Shown here: piece by piece, positions 9,406-18,136 of the stretch | Position numbering within the stretch: position 1 is the first letter of the stretch | How the letters are laid out: each line of letters opens with the position of its first letter | Source of the DNA: Anaerolinea sp. | Lineage (GTDB): Bacteria; Chloroflexota; Anaerolineae; Anaerolineales; UBA4823 | Assembly: GCA_020722415.1 (NCBI GenBank) | Contig: DYKV01000011.1 | Coordinates: 1 to 32,304, forward strand | Length of the DNA: 32,304 nucleotides | Direction of reading: 5' to 3' | The notes under the pieces: generated by a model | Seen by the model: the letters and a program-made list of their open reading frames with translations, nothing else | What the model was told of the DNA's origin: nothing | Database searches by the model: none | Program-made: the position numbers and the translations under genes

Positions 9406-9912
9406 TTAATCAGACGGGTCTTTCATCACTGGCACTGAACGAGTATAAACCCCGCTAGGAGTTCGTTGTGGGGTTGGCTGACCCCCAGGTGGAACGGGAT
9501 CGAGCAACATCTCTTTGGTATAAATTGCCTGGCGGCGGTCGGTAAAAGAAAGCTCATAATTATCACCGAGAACAATCGCCTCTGTAGGACAAGCGTCTTG
9601 ACAATATCCACAAAAGATACAGCGCAACATATTGATTTCATATACCCGAGCATAGCGTTCCCCTGGTGAATATCTTTCTTCGTCTGTGTTTTCGGCTGCC
9701 TCGACAAAGATTGCATCAGCCGGGCAAGCTGCCGCACATAAAGAACATCCAATGCACTTTTCTAGGCCATTTTCATAACGTTGTAAATGATGGCGCCCTT
9801 TGAAACGAGTTCGGACGCGGCGCTTCTCCTCCGGATACTGAATCGTAACCGGTTTTTCAAACATCATCTTTAAAGTCGTGGCTAAGCCACGCGCTAAATC
9901 ATCGAGCATCAT
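9406..9912 (-). CDS. nuoI: NADH-quinone oxidoreductase subunit I (2x 4Fe-4S)
   Basis: Ferredoxin-like subunit that carries clusters N6a and N6b and passes electrons towards NuoB. Two complete C-x2-C-x2-C-x3-C-P motifs are present: C53, C56, C59, C63 (CIGCSLCAAACP) and C98, C101, C104, C108 (CIFCGYCQDACP). The protein is 168 residues. Its C-terminal 20 or so residues (rich in P, T and G) look like a flexible tail. The ATG at 9912 has GGAGG 6 nt upstream and overlaps the nuoH stop codon by 4 nt, which suggests translational coupling. Confidence 0.97.
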   Translation of the reverse strand: MMLDDLARGLATTLKMMFEKPVTIQYPEEKRRVRTRFKGRHHLQRYENGLEKCIGCSLCAAACPADAIFVEAAENTDEERYSPGERYARVYEINMLRCIFCGYCQDACPTEAIVLGDNYELSFTDRRQAIYTKEMLLDPVPPGGQPTPQRTPSGVYTRSVPVMKDPSD

Positions 9913-11021
9913 TTGTTACCTCCTGCAACCGCACCTTGGGCAAAGTGCGACACCAATAAGAAAAACAAAATGGTTGAGACTGGGATAAACCACAACCATA
10001 AATTATTCCCCGTTATCCCAACCAATCCTATGCCAACTGCGGTAAGTAAAACATTGCCCAAAGAAATTGGGAAAAGCAATTTCCAACCAAATGCCATCAA
10101 ACGGTCATAACGGATACGCGGTAGTGTGGCGCGCACCCATACCATTAGATACAAGAAAGCTACTACCTTGATCAAGAAATAAAGCGGTCCCAAAACAGGA
10201 AATTGGTCAACCAATGGACCACGATACCCCCCAAAGAAAAGGGTCACCGCTATTGCAGAAACTGCGATCATTTTGATATATTCAGCCATAAAGAACAAGG
10301 CGAATTTCATACCCGAATATTCGGTGTGATAACCCGCAGTGAGTTCTTGCTCTGCTTCAGGCATATCAAAAGGCGCTCGGTTTACTTCAGCTAGATTAGC
10401 AACCCAAAAGATAAATGCTCCAACCGGCTGGTACAAGAAAAACCAGACATTTTTTTGGGCATCTACAATACCCACCAAACTTAATGATCCACTCAGTAAA
10501 ATAGGACCGACAAATCCCAAACCCAGTGCCAACTCGTAACTGATCATTTGGGCTGTGGAACGAATGCCACCCAGTGTGGCATATTTATTATTCGAAGACC
10601 AACCAGCCAGCACAATTCCGTACACCGAGATTGAAGTCACCGACATAATATACAATACTGCAACATTAAGATCAGAGATATACAAGGTGATGGTTCGACC
10701 AAACAAACGAATATCGGGACCAAACGGAACAACTGCTAAGATAATCAAAGCCGGAATAACGGTAATGATCGGAGCAACTATGAAAATTATTTTATCAGCC
10801 TTGGCGGGGATCAGTTCTTCTTTGAAAATCAGTTTGATGGCATCCGCTATTGGCTGCAAAATACCATGCGGACCAGCTCTGTTTGGGCCAATCCGAACCT
10901 GAAAACGGGCGAGCACTTTGCGCTCAAATAGAGTCAAATAGGCAAACCCCCCAATCAAACCAAAAATTAAAACCAGGGATTTTATTGTCCACTCTGTCAG
11001 TAAAGCCCAATCCATAATCAT
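9909..11021 (-). CDS. nuoH: NADH-quinone oxidoreductase subunit H
   Basis: Membrane subunit that forms much of the quinone-binding chamber and links it to the proton channels. Family hallmarks are ERKVLARFQVRIGPNRAGPHG near the N terminus, SVYGIVLAGWSSNNKYATLGG, and the acidic loop AEVNRAPFDMPEAEQELTAG. I choose the ATG at 11021 (MIMDWALLTEW, 370 residues): AGGAG lies 9 nt upstream (11031-11035) and it starts 16 nt after nuoG ends. The frame is open up to 11135 inside nuoG, but that extension would overlap nuoG and has no family counterpart. It overlaps nuoI by 4 nt. Confidence 0.96.
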   Translation of the reverse strand: MIMDWALLTEWTIKSLVLIFGLIGGFAYLTLFERKVLARFQVRIGPNRAGPHGILQPIADAIKLIFKEELIPAKADKIIFIVAPIITVIPALIILAVVPFGPDIRLFGRTITLYISDLNVAVLYIMSVTSISVYGIVLAGWSSNNKYATLGGIRSTAQMISYELALGLGFVGPILLSGSLSLVGIVDAQKNVWFFLYQPVGAFIFWVANLAEVNRAPFDMPEAEQELTAGYHTEYSGMKFALFFMAEYIKMIAVSAIAVTLFFGGYRGPLVDQFPVLGPLYFLIKVVAFLYLMVWVRATLPRIRYDRLMAFGWKLLFPISLGNVLLTAVGIGLVGITGNNLWLWFIPVSTILFFLLVSHFAQGAVAGGNK

Positions 11022-11037
11022 CTTATTTTTCTCCTGG

Positions 11038-13551
11038 TTACACTCGCTCAGTAATATGCAAACGTACCCGACATGGTTCACTAATCGGTATCCCAACACT
11101 TCGGGGCACCAAAACAACCCCATCCGGAACTGCATCCTCTAATTCAACTGTGACCAACGCCGAGGTTTCGCCACATTCGATTTGAACGACATCATGTTCC
11201 TCTACCCCTTGCTGCTTTGCTTCTTTAGCGTTGATCCACATCACGGTGCTAACTAGGTGGGTGCGGAGCAGTTGTGAAGGGATGAGTGTATTTCCCCGGT
11301 CATACAACCGAGTGATCGGCACCGCCAATAGTCCTTCTCCCGATTGTTCCACCAGTTCTGGGAGTGAGATCTGGAAAGGCTCCCCTTTTTGAACCGCATT
11401 TTGAAGCTGCATGCCCAATCCCTGCTTGTTCTCATAAGAAGTTCCCCCATAATATAAATCTGCCCGTCCGATGATAGGCCATTGTTCTTCTACATTTGCC
11501 AATTCAGTATATGAGATAGCAGCATAATCTGCATTTTCTCGAGCAATTGCGTCCATCACTTTCGCTGCGCTTCTTTCTTCAAGAGTTATACCGCATGCCT
11601 TAGCGATCTGAGCAGCAATCGCGAAATCAGCTAAAGCACCAGTTCGCCCTGGAATGGCAGGGTAATATCGCTGTACCCGCCGCTCCCCTGAGGTAAGACT
11701 ACCTTCCCGCTCTGTAAACGGTAAAGCCGGCAGGACGACATCGGCTAATTTAGCTGTCGGAGTAAGGTATAAATCCTGAACCACGAGAAAATCCGGTGTG
11801 AGAGAGAGACGAGGGTCATCGCCGGCAGGGTCACAGGCAACAATGTATAACGCATTTGCCTCTTTTATGCTCGTGCTCAAATCCGTCGGTGGTCGCCAAC
11901 CCATGTCCCATGCCCCTTGATCATTAGCGCGTTGCCAAACTGGGATCAACCCGTTGTTTGGTTTTCCAGCATGGTTTGTAGTGGCTAGAAGGATAGCACA
12001 AGTCTGAGCCAGAACCTGAGAATCAGCCACACCAGATCCTTCGTTACCAAAAAAGATAACCAAATTTTGGGCTGCTTTTAACGCTTCCGCCGTATCCTTA
12101 ATTATTGATTGTTCCGATAAATGCTTTATGGCTTTTGCGTCAACAAATTTTTGCGGGTCAATCAGCTGCACCAGTGCAGCTATCAAATTGTTTTGCTCAC
12201 CATACGCATAACGAATGGGATATTTCGCATACCGATCCAATCGGGTTGAACGGGCGTTAGCAACAATAAGCTGCGCTCCTCTTTCTGTGGCTTGTTTCAC
12301 CCGCAGCCACCAGATCGGAGCCTCCTGGTGTAAATCAGTGGCAATAACCAGGATTACATCCCCCTTGCCCAAATTAGCCAGATTACTCCCCGTGCTCATC
12401 CCCACTTGTGCAACCACATCCCCACCCCCCATCTGGGTATATAGAGCAGATTTTCCATTCAAAGAATCGGTTAATTTCCGAATATTATATAGATCTTCAT
12501 TCGAGAGTCGCCCACTTACTAAAGTGAGTAGATTTGACCCAGCTTGCTTAAACCGCATAGAGACCAAGTTAATCGCCTCATCCCAGCTTACCGGGGTAAG
12601 CTTACCGTCTTTGCGCACTAAGGGTTGGTCCAGTCTCTCTTCTGATTCGACGTAATGATAGCCAAAGCGTCCTTTATCGCATATCCAGATTTCATTGACC
12701 CATTCATTCTGACGCGGCATAATCCGTTTGATCGCCATACGCCCTTGTGAAATGGCTTCTCGGCGGACATTTATGGTAAGGTTACATCCTACCGGGCATT
12801 GGGTACATATACTGGCAGCGGCATTGAGCTCCCACGGGCGCGCCCCAAAACGAAAATCCGCAGTGGTTAAAGCACCCACTGGGCAAATATCCGTAGTATT
12901 GCCAGAGAATATCGAATCAAAACCGGGCTCAGAATAAGTAACGATTTCCAATGCCCTGCCTCGATTATAAAACCCGATAACCGGGTCATCCACGATCTGA
13001 TCTTGAAATCGAACACAACGGGCACATTGAATGCATCGCTCACGATCGAGGTAGATCAGGTCGCCAAGCGGAACATGCTTAGCCGAATGCATTTTTTCGT
13101 CATAGATATAGCGAGATTGGCCTGATCCAAACTCCATTGTCAGATTCTGTAATGGGCACTCTCCCCCTTTATCACAGACCGGGCAATCTAAAGGATGGGA
13201 AGTGAGTAAAAATTCTAAAATATCTTCCCGTCCATCCTTCACTTTTTGAGAAGTGTTGATGACCACCATTCCCTCGGAGACAGGGGTGGTACAAGCCGTT
13301 TCGAGTTTGGGGCTAAATTGGATTTTAACTGAGCCATCATCTGCGCGCACCAATTCACCAGTTGCCCGATCCACCACCGGACGCCCAATTTCTACCAGGC
13401 ACATGCGGCACATCCCAACCGGCTCCATCTTAGGATGATAGCAAAATACAGGAATATCAATGCCGGCCTTCTTGGCTGCATCTACAACATTGGTACCTGG
13501 TGGCACCTGTACTGTAATTCCGTCAATCGTTAATGTGACCAGCTTCGCCAT
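11038..13551 (-). CDS. nuoG: NADH-quinone oxidoreductase subunit G with N7 cluster
   Basis: Largest peripheral subunit (837 residues), carrying several Fe-S clusters of the electron wire. The ligand sets are readable: C37, C48, C51, C87 for the 2Fe-2S N1b; H119, C123, C126, C132 for N5; C173, C176, C179, C223 for N4. A fourth set, C249-x2-C252-x3-C256 with C291, corresponds to the extra N7 cluster known from E. coli and Thermus. The remainder is a molybdopterin-oxidoreductase-like fold without catalytic function, including the QRANDQGAWDMG segment. ATG at 13551 has GGAG about 7 nt upstream. It sits 19 nt after nuoF. Confidence 0.97.
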   Translation of the reverse strand: MAKLVTLTIDGITVQVPPGTNVVDAAKKAGIDIPVFCYHPKMEPVGMCRMCLVEIGRPVVDRATGELVRADDGSVKIQFSPKLETACTTPVSEGMVVINTSQKVKDGREDILEFLLTSHPLDCPVCDKGGECPLQNLTMEFGSGQSRYIYDEKMHSAKHVPLGDLIYLDRERCIQCARCVRFQDQIVDDPVIGFYNRGRALEIVTYSEPGFDSIFSGNTTDICPVGALTTADFRFGARPWELNAAASICTQCPVGCNLTINVRREAISQGRMAIKRIMPRQNEWVNEIWICDKGRFGYHYVESEERLDQPLVRKDGKLTPVSWDEAINLVSMRFKQAGSNLLTLVSGRLSNEDLYNIRKLTDSLNGKSALYTQMGGGDVVAQVGMSTGSNLANLGKGDVILVIATDLHQEAPIWWLRVKQATERGAQLIVANARSTRLDRYAKYPIRYAYGEQNNLIAALVQLIDPQKFVDAKAIKHLSEQSIIKDTAEALKAAQNLVIFFGNEGSGVADSQVLAQTCAILLATTNHAGKPNNGLIPVWQRANDQGAWDMGWRPPTDLSTSIKEANALYIVACDPAGDDPRLSLTPDFLVVQDLYLTPTAKLADVVLPALPFTEREGSLTSGERRVQRYYPAIPGRTGALADFAIAAQIAKACGITLEERSAAKVMDAIARENADYAAISYTELANVEEQWPIIGRADLYYGGTSYENKQGLGMQLQNAVQKGEPFQISLPELVEQSGEGLLAVPITRLYDRGNTLIPSQLLRTHLVSTVMWINAKEAKQQGVEEHDVVQIECGETSALVTVELEDAVPDGVVLVPRSVGIPISEPCRVRLHITERV

Positions 13552-13570
13552 ACCATTACTCCAAATAATG

Positions 13571-14824
13571 TTAGCCCTTTACCCGCGCTTCAAAATCGCC
13601 GCGAAAACGTTCTATACCTGAAAGAACAGCTTCAATAGAAAATTCGCCCAATGCGCAAAAACACTTGCCGCGCATTTGACTAGCGACATCTTTCAATAAT
13701 TCCACATCCTGCCAGCTGGCTTTTCCAGCGGTAATCCGATCGGTAAGATGCATCATCCAAAATGTCCCTTCACGGCAAGGTGTACATTTGCCACATGATT
13801 CATGCCGGAAAAAATGCACCGTTTTATTGATCAACCAATCTATACTCACTGTGTCATCAACCACAATTACCGACGCAGAACCAAGTTGTGCTCCCAAACT
13901 TGGCACGCTTTCATAATCCATGGGGGTGTCCAATGCAGGATCATTGGCGACGATCAAAGAAGACGACGCACCAGCAGCCATAATCGCCTTAATTGGGTGA
14001 TCCTCCAGAATACCACCACCATATTCATAGATAAGTTTACGAAACGGCGTTCCGAGCGGTAGCTCGTAGTTTCCTGGTCGTTTCACCCTTCCCGAAAGGC
14101 AAAATATTTTAACCCCAGGACTCTTTTCTGTTCCAAAAGAACGGTACCATTCTGCTCCGCGTTCAATGATTAAGGGAACATTGGTTAATGTCTCTACGTT
14201 ATTGACCACGGTTGGTTTACCAAACAAACCAAACGAGGGTGGAAATGGTGGCCGCAAGCGTGGTTGACCCAATTTCCCTTCAATCGATTCGAGCATGGCG
14301 GTTTCTTCACCACAGATGTAAGCCCCCGCCCCTAAATGAGTGAAAATATGCAGAGAATAATCCGTGCCAAAAAGGCGCTCCCCTAACAATCCCGCATGAT
14401 AAAGCTGTTGGATGCGCCGATCCAACTGATGGGCAATCTGCCAGAATTCTCCTCGCAAATAGACATAGGCAGCACGGGCACCGACCGCATAGGAAGCTAT
14501 AGCCACCCCTTCCAAAAATTGGAATGGATTACCCTCCAAAATCTCCCTATCTTTGAATGTCCCCGGTTCAGACTCATCGGCGTTCGCTACCACATAATGC
14601 GGCCAATTCTTTTGATCCACAAAAGCCCATTTCAAACCCGTTGGAAAACCGGCTCCGCCACGCCCGCGCAAACCAGATGACTTGACTACTTCAATCACCT
14701 CATTGGGCTGCATGGTGGTGACCACTTTACGAAAAACTTCAAAACCGCCGATCTTGCGGTAGTTTTCCAATTCATTTATTTCGGGGTGATCCCGATGACG
14801 AAGTAATACGTGTTCAGTCTTCAT
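13571..14824 (-). CDS. nuoF: NADH-quinone oxidoreductase subunit F (NADH/FMN site)
   Basis: Subunit that oxidises NADH with FMN and carries the 4Fe-4S cluster N3. The NADH-binding glycine-rich segment is GLRGRGGAGFPTGLKW (51-66), the FMN segment VVANADESEPGTFKDR (78-93), and CGEETAMLESIEG follows. Cluster ligands are C344, C347, C350 (SCGKCTPC) and C390 (FCALG). 417 residues, normal length. The ATG at 14824 overlaps the nuoE stop codon in ATGA and has no clear ribosome-binding site of its own, so translation is probably coupled to nuoE. Confidence 0.98.
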   Translation of the reverse strand: MKTEHVLLRHRDHPEINELENYRKIGGFEVFRKVVTTMQPNEVIEVVKSSGLRGRGGAGFPTGLKWAFVDQKNWPHYVVANADESEPGTFKDREILEGNPFQFLEGVAIASYAVGARAAYVYLRGEFWQIAHQLDRRIQQLYHAGLLGERLFGTDYSLHIFTHLGAGAYICGEETAMLESIEGKLGQPRLRPPFPPSFGLFGKPTVVNNVETLTNVPLIIERGAEWYRSFGTEKSPGVKIFCLSGRVKRPGNYELPLGTPFRKLIYEYGGGILEDHPIKAIMAAGASSSLIVANDPALDTPMDYESVPSLGAQLGSASVIVVDDTVSIDWLINKTVHFFRHESCGKCTPCREGTFWMMHLTDRITAGKASWQDVELLKDVASQMRGKCFCALGEFSIEAVLSGIERFRGDFEARVKG

Positions 14825-15318
14825 GGTTTGCTTTGCCAGGTTCGGATTAATTTCATCGCATTTTCAACAGATTGATTTTCATGATAAACTAGCCCATCGG
14901 GGGTTTGTACCTGAAAGACTGGTGATCGATCACAAGCTGCTAAACAGGTTACTTCCTCAACGGTAACTAAGCCATCTGCAGTTGTCTCACCTGGTTGAAT
15001 GCCCAAATTCTCACACAGTTGTTTGAGAAATTCTTCTGATCCGCGCAAGGCGCAAGGCAGGTCGGTGCATACTTGAATGCGATACTTCCCGGCCGGTTGG
15101 TCATGGTAGAGCGTATAAAATCCGACAACGGAAGCCACTTCAGTAGCGGTGATATCGAGGATTTCACCGATCTCATTCATTGCCTGCTTGGAAATATAAC
15201 CATATTCACGTTGAGCAAGATACAACAAGGGCATTAGCGCAGAACGCTTCTGATCAGGAGGATATTTTGCTAAAATCGTTTGCACCTCATCGGTATATTT
15301 CTCTAACAAAGTATTCAC
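14821..15318 (-). CDS. nuoE: NADH-quinone oxidoreductase subunit E (2Fe-2S)
   Basis: Thioredoxin-fold subunit of the NADH dehydrogenase module, holding cluster N1a, which sits beside FMN. The four cysteine ligands are C84 and C89 (CTDLPC) and C125 and C129 (CLAAC). An N-terminal helical domain covers about residues 1-75, with the family segment EVASVVGFYTLYH. 165 residues, ordinary length. It overlaps nuoD and nuoF by 4 nt at either end. Confidence 0.97.
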   Translation of the reverse strand: MNTLLEKYTDEVQTILAKYPPDQKRSALMPLLYLAQREYGYISKQAMNEIGEILDITATEVASVVGFYTLYHDQPAGKYRIQVCTDLPCALRGSEEFLKQLCENLGIQPGETTADGLVTVEEVTCLAACDRSPVFQVQTPDGLVYHENQSVENAMKLIRTWQSKP

Positions 15319-16556
15319 CGGTCCACATCTCCCAAAACAATATCAACGGTGCCAATCAATGCCACTAAATCGGCAACGAGATGACCCTTCGCCAGCAAGG
15401 GTAACACTTGTAGGTTTACGAACGAGGGTGTTCGCCAATGAACCCGGTACGGTTTTGGACCTCCATCACCCTCTAAATAAACCCCCAATTCTCCGCGCGG
15501 CGATTCTACCGCCACGTAAACCGAACCCTTCGGCGCTGGGAATCCCTCCGTCCACAGTTTGAAATGATGGATTAAAGCCTCCATACTGGTGCCGATCTCC
15601 GAACGGGGTGGGGGGACATATTTGCGATTGTTGCTGCGCACCGGACCGTATGGTAGTTTGTTGAGCGCTTGTTCGATAATTCGTAAAGATTGGCGCATTT
15701 CTTCTATGCGTACTAAATAACGAGCATAAGTATCCCCATCGCTTTGGGTGGGAATATCAAAATCATATTGTTCATAACCAGAATAAGGGCGCACTTTCCG
15801 CAGGTCATGCTTGACCCCAGAGGCGCGTAACGGTGGTCCGGTCACCCCCCAGCGAATGGCATCTTCTGGTTTCAACACCCCAATATGTTTTGTCCGCTCG
15901 ACAAAAAGCGGGTTATTGGTGAGTAGATCTTCGTATTCTTGAATTCTGGCTGGGAAAATCTTGATGAAATTGCGCACCGCACCCTCGAATTCCACCGGCA
16001 CGTCCCGCCAAAGTCCACCAGGGCGAAAGTAAGTGGTCATCATCCGTTGTCCGCCGCACATTTCGAGGATATCAAGGATCATTTCCCGTTCACGGAAGCA
16101 ATAGAGAAAGACAGACATCGCTGCTAGGTCGAGGGCATGGGTTCCCAGCCAGACTAGATGGGAGGCTATCCGTTGCAACTCCGTCAAGATGACTCGAATC
16201 GCTTGAGCTCGGGGTGGCACATCCAGATCAACCAACTTTTCCACCGCCAAACAATAAGCTAGGTTATTCCCTACCGTATTGAGATAATCCAGACGATCAG
16301 TCATCACCTCAGCTTTAGTGTAAGTTTTGGCTTCCATGTTTTTTTCCACCCCGGTATGGAGAAATCCAATGTCCGGGACACAGTTAACCACATACTCTCC
16401 ATCTAGCTCGAGCAGTAAACGCAACACACCATGGGTTGATGGATGCTGAGGTCCCATGTTCAAGAGAACTGTTTTACCCTCAACAGCCTCTTCCGTTACA
16501 AGCGTCCGCATTCCATCAAGGGTGCTCTCATCTATGTGTTCGTACATTTCGGTCAT
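15315..16556 (-). CDS. nuoD: NADH-quinone oxidoreductase subunit D
   Basis: The 49-kDa-type subunit, related to the large subunit of NiFe hydrogenases, which forms the quinone-reduction site with NuoB. The N-terminal MGPQHPSTHGVLRL loop holds the conserved histidine near the quinone head group, and GFLHTGVEKNMEAKTY follows. The C terminus ends in DIVLGDVDR as expected. No hydrogenase-type Ni ligands remain. 413 residues and separate from nuoC (not fused as in E. coli). The ATG at 16556 has a weak AGG upstream; 89 nt separate it from nuoC. Confidence 0.97.
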   Translation of the reverse strand: MTEMYEHIDESTLDGMRTLVTEEAVEGKTVLLNMGPQHPSTHGVLRLLLELDGEYVVNCVPDIGFLHTGVEKNMEAKTYTKAEVMTDRLDYLNTVGNNLAYCLAVEKLVDLDVPPRAQAIRVILTELQRIASHLVWLGTHALDLAAMSVFLYCFREREMILDILEMCGGQRMMTTYFRPGGLWRDVPVEFEGAVRNFIKIFPARIQEYEDLLTNNPLFVERTKHIGVLKPEDAIRWGVTGPPLRASGVKHDLRKVRPYSGYEQYDFDIPTQSDGDTYARYLVRIEEMRQSLRIIEQALNKLPYGPVRSNNRKYVPPPRSEIGTSMEALIHHFKLWTEGFPAPKGSVYVAVESPRGELGVYLEGDGGPKPYRVHWRTPSFVNLQVLPLLAKGHLVADLVALIGTVDIVLGDVDR

Positions 16557-16645
16557 TTTCTTTACCTATCTTATTTCGCGCACTCGATCAGACTATACCG
16601 AGTCTTGCTGAAAATTGTGCAAAAAAATTAAATTCCGTTTACTTT

Positions 16646-17185
16646 TTATGGAGCTTTATCCTGCCGCTCAGGATATCGCTTTGCATAAGGTTTCCTTTGA
16701 TCAATTTCATCAAAGTTAAACGTGAACATCACTTCTTCGTAACCAAGCGGGTAATCTTTACGGAGGGGGTGCCCTTCCCAGTCGTGGGGCATCAGAATTC
16801 GCCGTAAATCGGGATGGTTTTCAAAGCGGATACCAAATAAATCCCAAATTTCTCTCTCGTGCCAGTTGGCATTTGGAAAGATCGGAACTATCGAGGGAAT
16901 TGAAGGGGAATTTCCATCCAGTGGAACCCGCAGAGATATTCGTTCATTCCGGGGGTAGGAATATAACTGATACACCACATGAAAACGCGGTGACTCCTCT
17001 GGCCAGTAATCCACCGCTGTTTCATCTTCTAGCATGTCAAATTCAAACTCATCCCGCAAAGTGCGGCATGCGTCCACAATTTGTTGTGCAGTTACCCAGA
17101 GGGTTATCTCATCACGGAATGTGCTGACTTCCGCTTGAAAGCGAGATTGTATTGTTTTGATTGCTTGATCTAAAAGCTCACTCAT
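16646..17185 (-). CDS. nuoC: NADH-quinone oxidoreductase subunit C
   Basis: The 30-kDa-type peripheral subunit, without cofactors, that packs against NuoD. The signature [20 protein letters not shown] is present near residue 115, followed by [20 protein letters not shown], both diagnostic of the family. The protein is 179 residues and a stand-alone subunit. The ribosome-binding site is weak (GGATGG) 21 nt after nuoB. The 89-nt spacer to nuoD holds only a 5-bp inverted repeat (ACTCG/CGAGT), too weak to call. Confidence 0.96.
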   Translation of the reverse strand: MSELLDQAIKTIQSRFQAEVSTFRDEITLWVTAQQIVDACRTLRDEFEFDMLEDETAVDYWPEESPRFHVVYQLYSYPRNERISLRVPLDGNSPSIPSIVPIFPNANWHEREIWDLFGIRFENHPDLRRILMPHDWEGHPLRKDYPLGYEEVMFTFNFDEIDQRKPYAKRYPERQDKAP

Positions 17186-17206
17186 CGATAACCATCCGTT
17201 AGAAGA

Positions 17207-17689
17207 TTAAGCCCAATCACGAATTTTTTCATGGCGAACTTTTTCGTGCAGAGTCACGATTGCATGAATCAAACCTTCTGGGCGAGGTGGGCAGCCGGCA
17301 ACGTATACATCCACCGGAATTACTTCGTCCACCCCGGGTACAATTGCATAATTATTAAACACTCCCCCACATGAAGCACAATCACCCATCGAGATCACCC
17401 ATTTGGGATCTGGCATTTGGTCATATAAACGGCGGACAACCGGCGCCATCTTGCGGCTCACCCTTCCTGCCACAATCATCAGATCCGATTGACGCGGGCT
17501 GGCGCGGTTTAATTCCATCCCAAAGCGGCTGAGATCATAATTAGACGCCTGAGCCGACATCATCTCGATGGCACAACATGCTAAACCAAACAATAAAGGC
17601 CACATAGCTCGCGTGCGAGCCCAGTTCATAGCCTCTTCTAGTTTAACAGTTAATATCCCCATATCCCCCAATTTTTCTTCTATTCCCAT
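17207..17689 (-). CDS. nuoB: NADH-quinone oxidoreductase subunit B (cluster N2)
   Basis: Subunit carrying the terminal 4Fe-4S cluster N2 that reduces quinone. Ligands are the adjacent C38 and C39 ([10 protein letters not shown]), C104 (GDCASCGG) and C133 (AGCPPRPEG). I choose the ATG at 17689, giving 160 residues, the family length. AAAGGAG lies 7 nt upstream, and the start overlaps the end of nuoA by 10 nt. The open frame runs further upstream to 17800, but that part is nuoA sequence in another frame. Confidence 0.97.
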   Translation of the reverse strand: MGIEEKLGDMGILTVKLEEAMNWARTRAMWPLLFGLACCAIEMMSAQASNYDLSRFGMELNRASPRQSDLMIVAGRVSRKMAPVVRRLYDQMPDPKWVISMGDCASCGGVFNNYAIVPGVDEVIPVDVYVAGCPPRPEGLIHAIVTLHEKVRHEKIRDWA

Positions 17690-18033
17690 TCTAGCGCTCC
17701 TTTCTCCCAGGCATAAAGAAAGCCTACCACTAAAACCATTACAAAGATCAACATTTCGATCAGACCGAATAACCCCAGTTTTCGGAAAACAACCGCCCAC
17801 GGCAGGAAAAAGACCGTCTCGATATCAAAGAGGATAAACAAAACCGCAATTAAATAAAAACGCACCGGCATCCGGCGAGCTCCTGGCCCAAATGGGGTCA
17901 TACCTGATTCGTATGGTAATGATTTTCTTTCTGTGGGATGGTGGGGACCAAATAAATGGCCTAATGCTATAGCTGCGCCGGCAACGAAAGCGGAGAGTAT
18001 CAACAAAACAACAATGGGGAGGTATTCACTCAT
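17680..18033 (-). CDS. nuoA: NADH-quinone oxidoreductase subunit A
   Basis: Small membrane subunit with three transmembrane helices at the quinone-chamber end of complex I. The family loop is partly visible as [14 protein letters not shown], with the conserved E-S-G, then [23 protein letters not shown]. The C-terminal helix carries the usual [11 protein letters not shown] choose the ATG at 18033 (117 residues): AAGGA lies about 9 nt upstream and the first transmembrane helix follows at once. An upstream in-frame ATG at 18117 would lie above the predicted promoter. First gene of the operon. Confidence 0.95.
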   Translation of the reverse strand: MSEYLPIVVLLILSAFVAGAAIALGHLFGPHHPTERKSLPYESGMTPFGPGARRMPVRFYLIAVLFILFDIETVFFLPWAVVFRKLGLFGLIEMLIFVMVLVVGFLYAWEKGALEWE

Positions 18034-18081
18034 CAACGTTATTCCTTCGGCTTTGAATGTAAATTGTTGACTAGTTTGGTA

Positions 18082-18110
18082 AGTGTAACACGATTTTTGT
18101 TTGGTGTCAA
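18082..18110 (-). promoter_or_regulatory. Sigma70-type promoter of the nuo operon
   Basis: On the minus strand, TTGACA (18105-18110) and TACACT (18082-18087) are separated by exactly 17 nt. The first hexamer is a perfect -35 and the second matches TATAAT at four of six positions. Transcription would begin near 18075, giving a leader of about 42 nt before nuoA. It lies in the 103-nt spacer after the sigma-factor gene, so nuo need not depend on read-through. No operator-like repeat is seen around it. Confidence 0.75.
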
Positions 18111-18136
18111 ATTTCACAAATAATTATTTCAATATT

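Noticed and set aside
11022-11135. Longer N terminus for nuoH
   Set aside because: Would overlap nuoG and add 38 residues with no family counterpart; AGGAG 9 nt before 11021 supports the short form.
17690-17800. Longer N terminus for nuoB
   Set aside because: The extension lies inside nuoA in another frame; AAAGGAG 7 nt before 17689 and the 160-residue family length support the short form.
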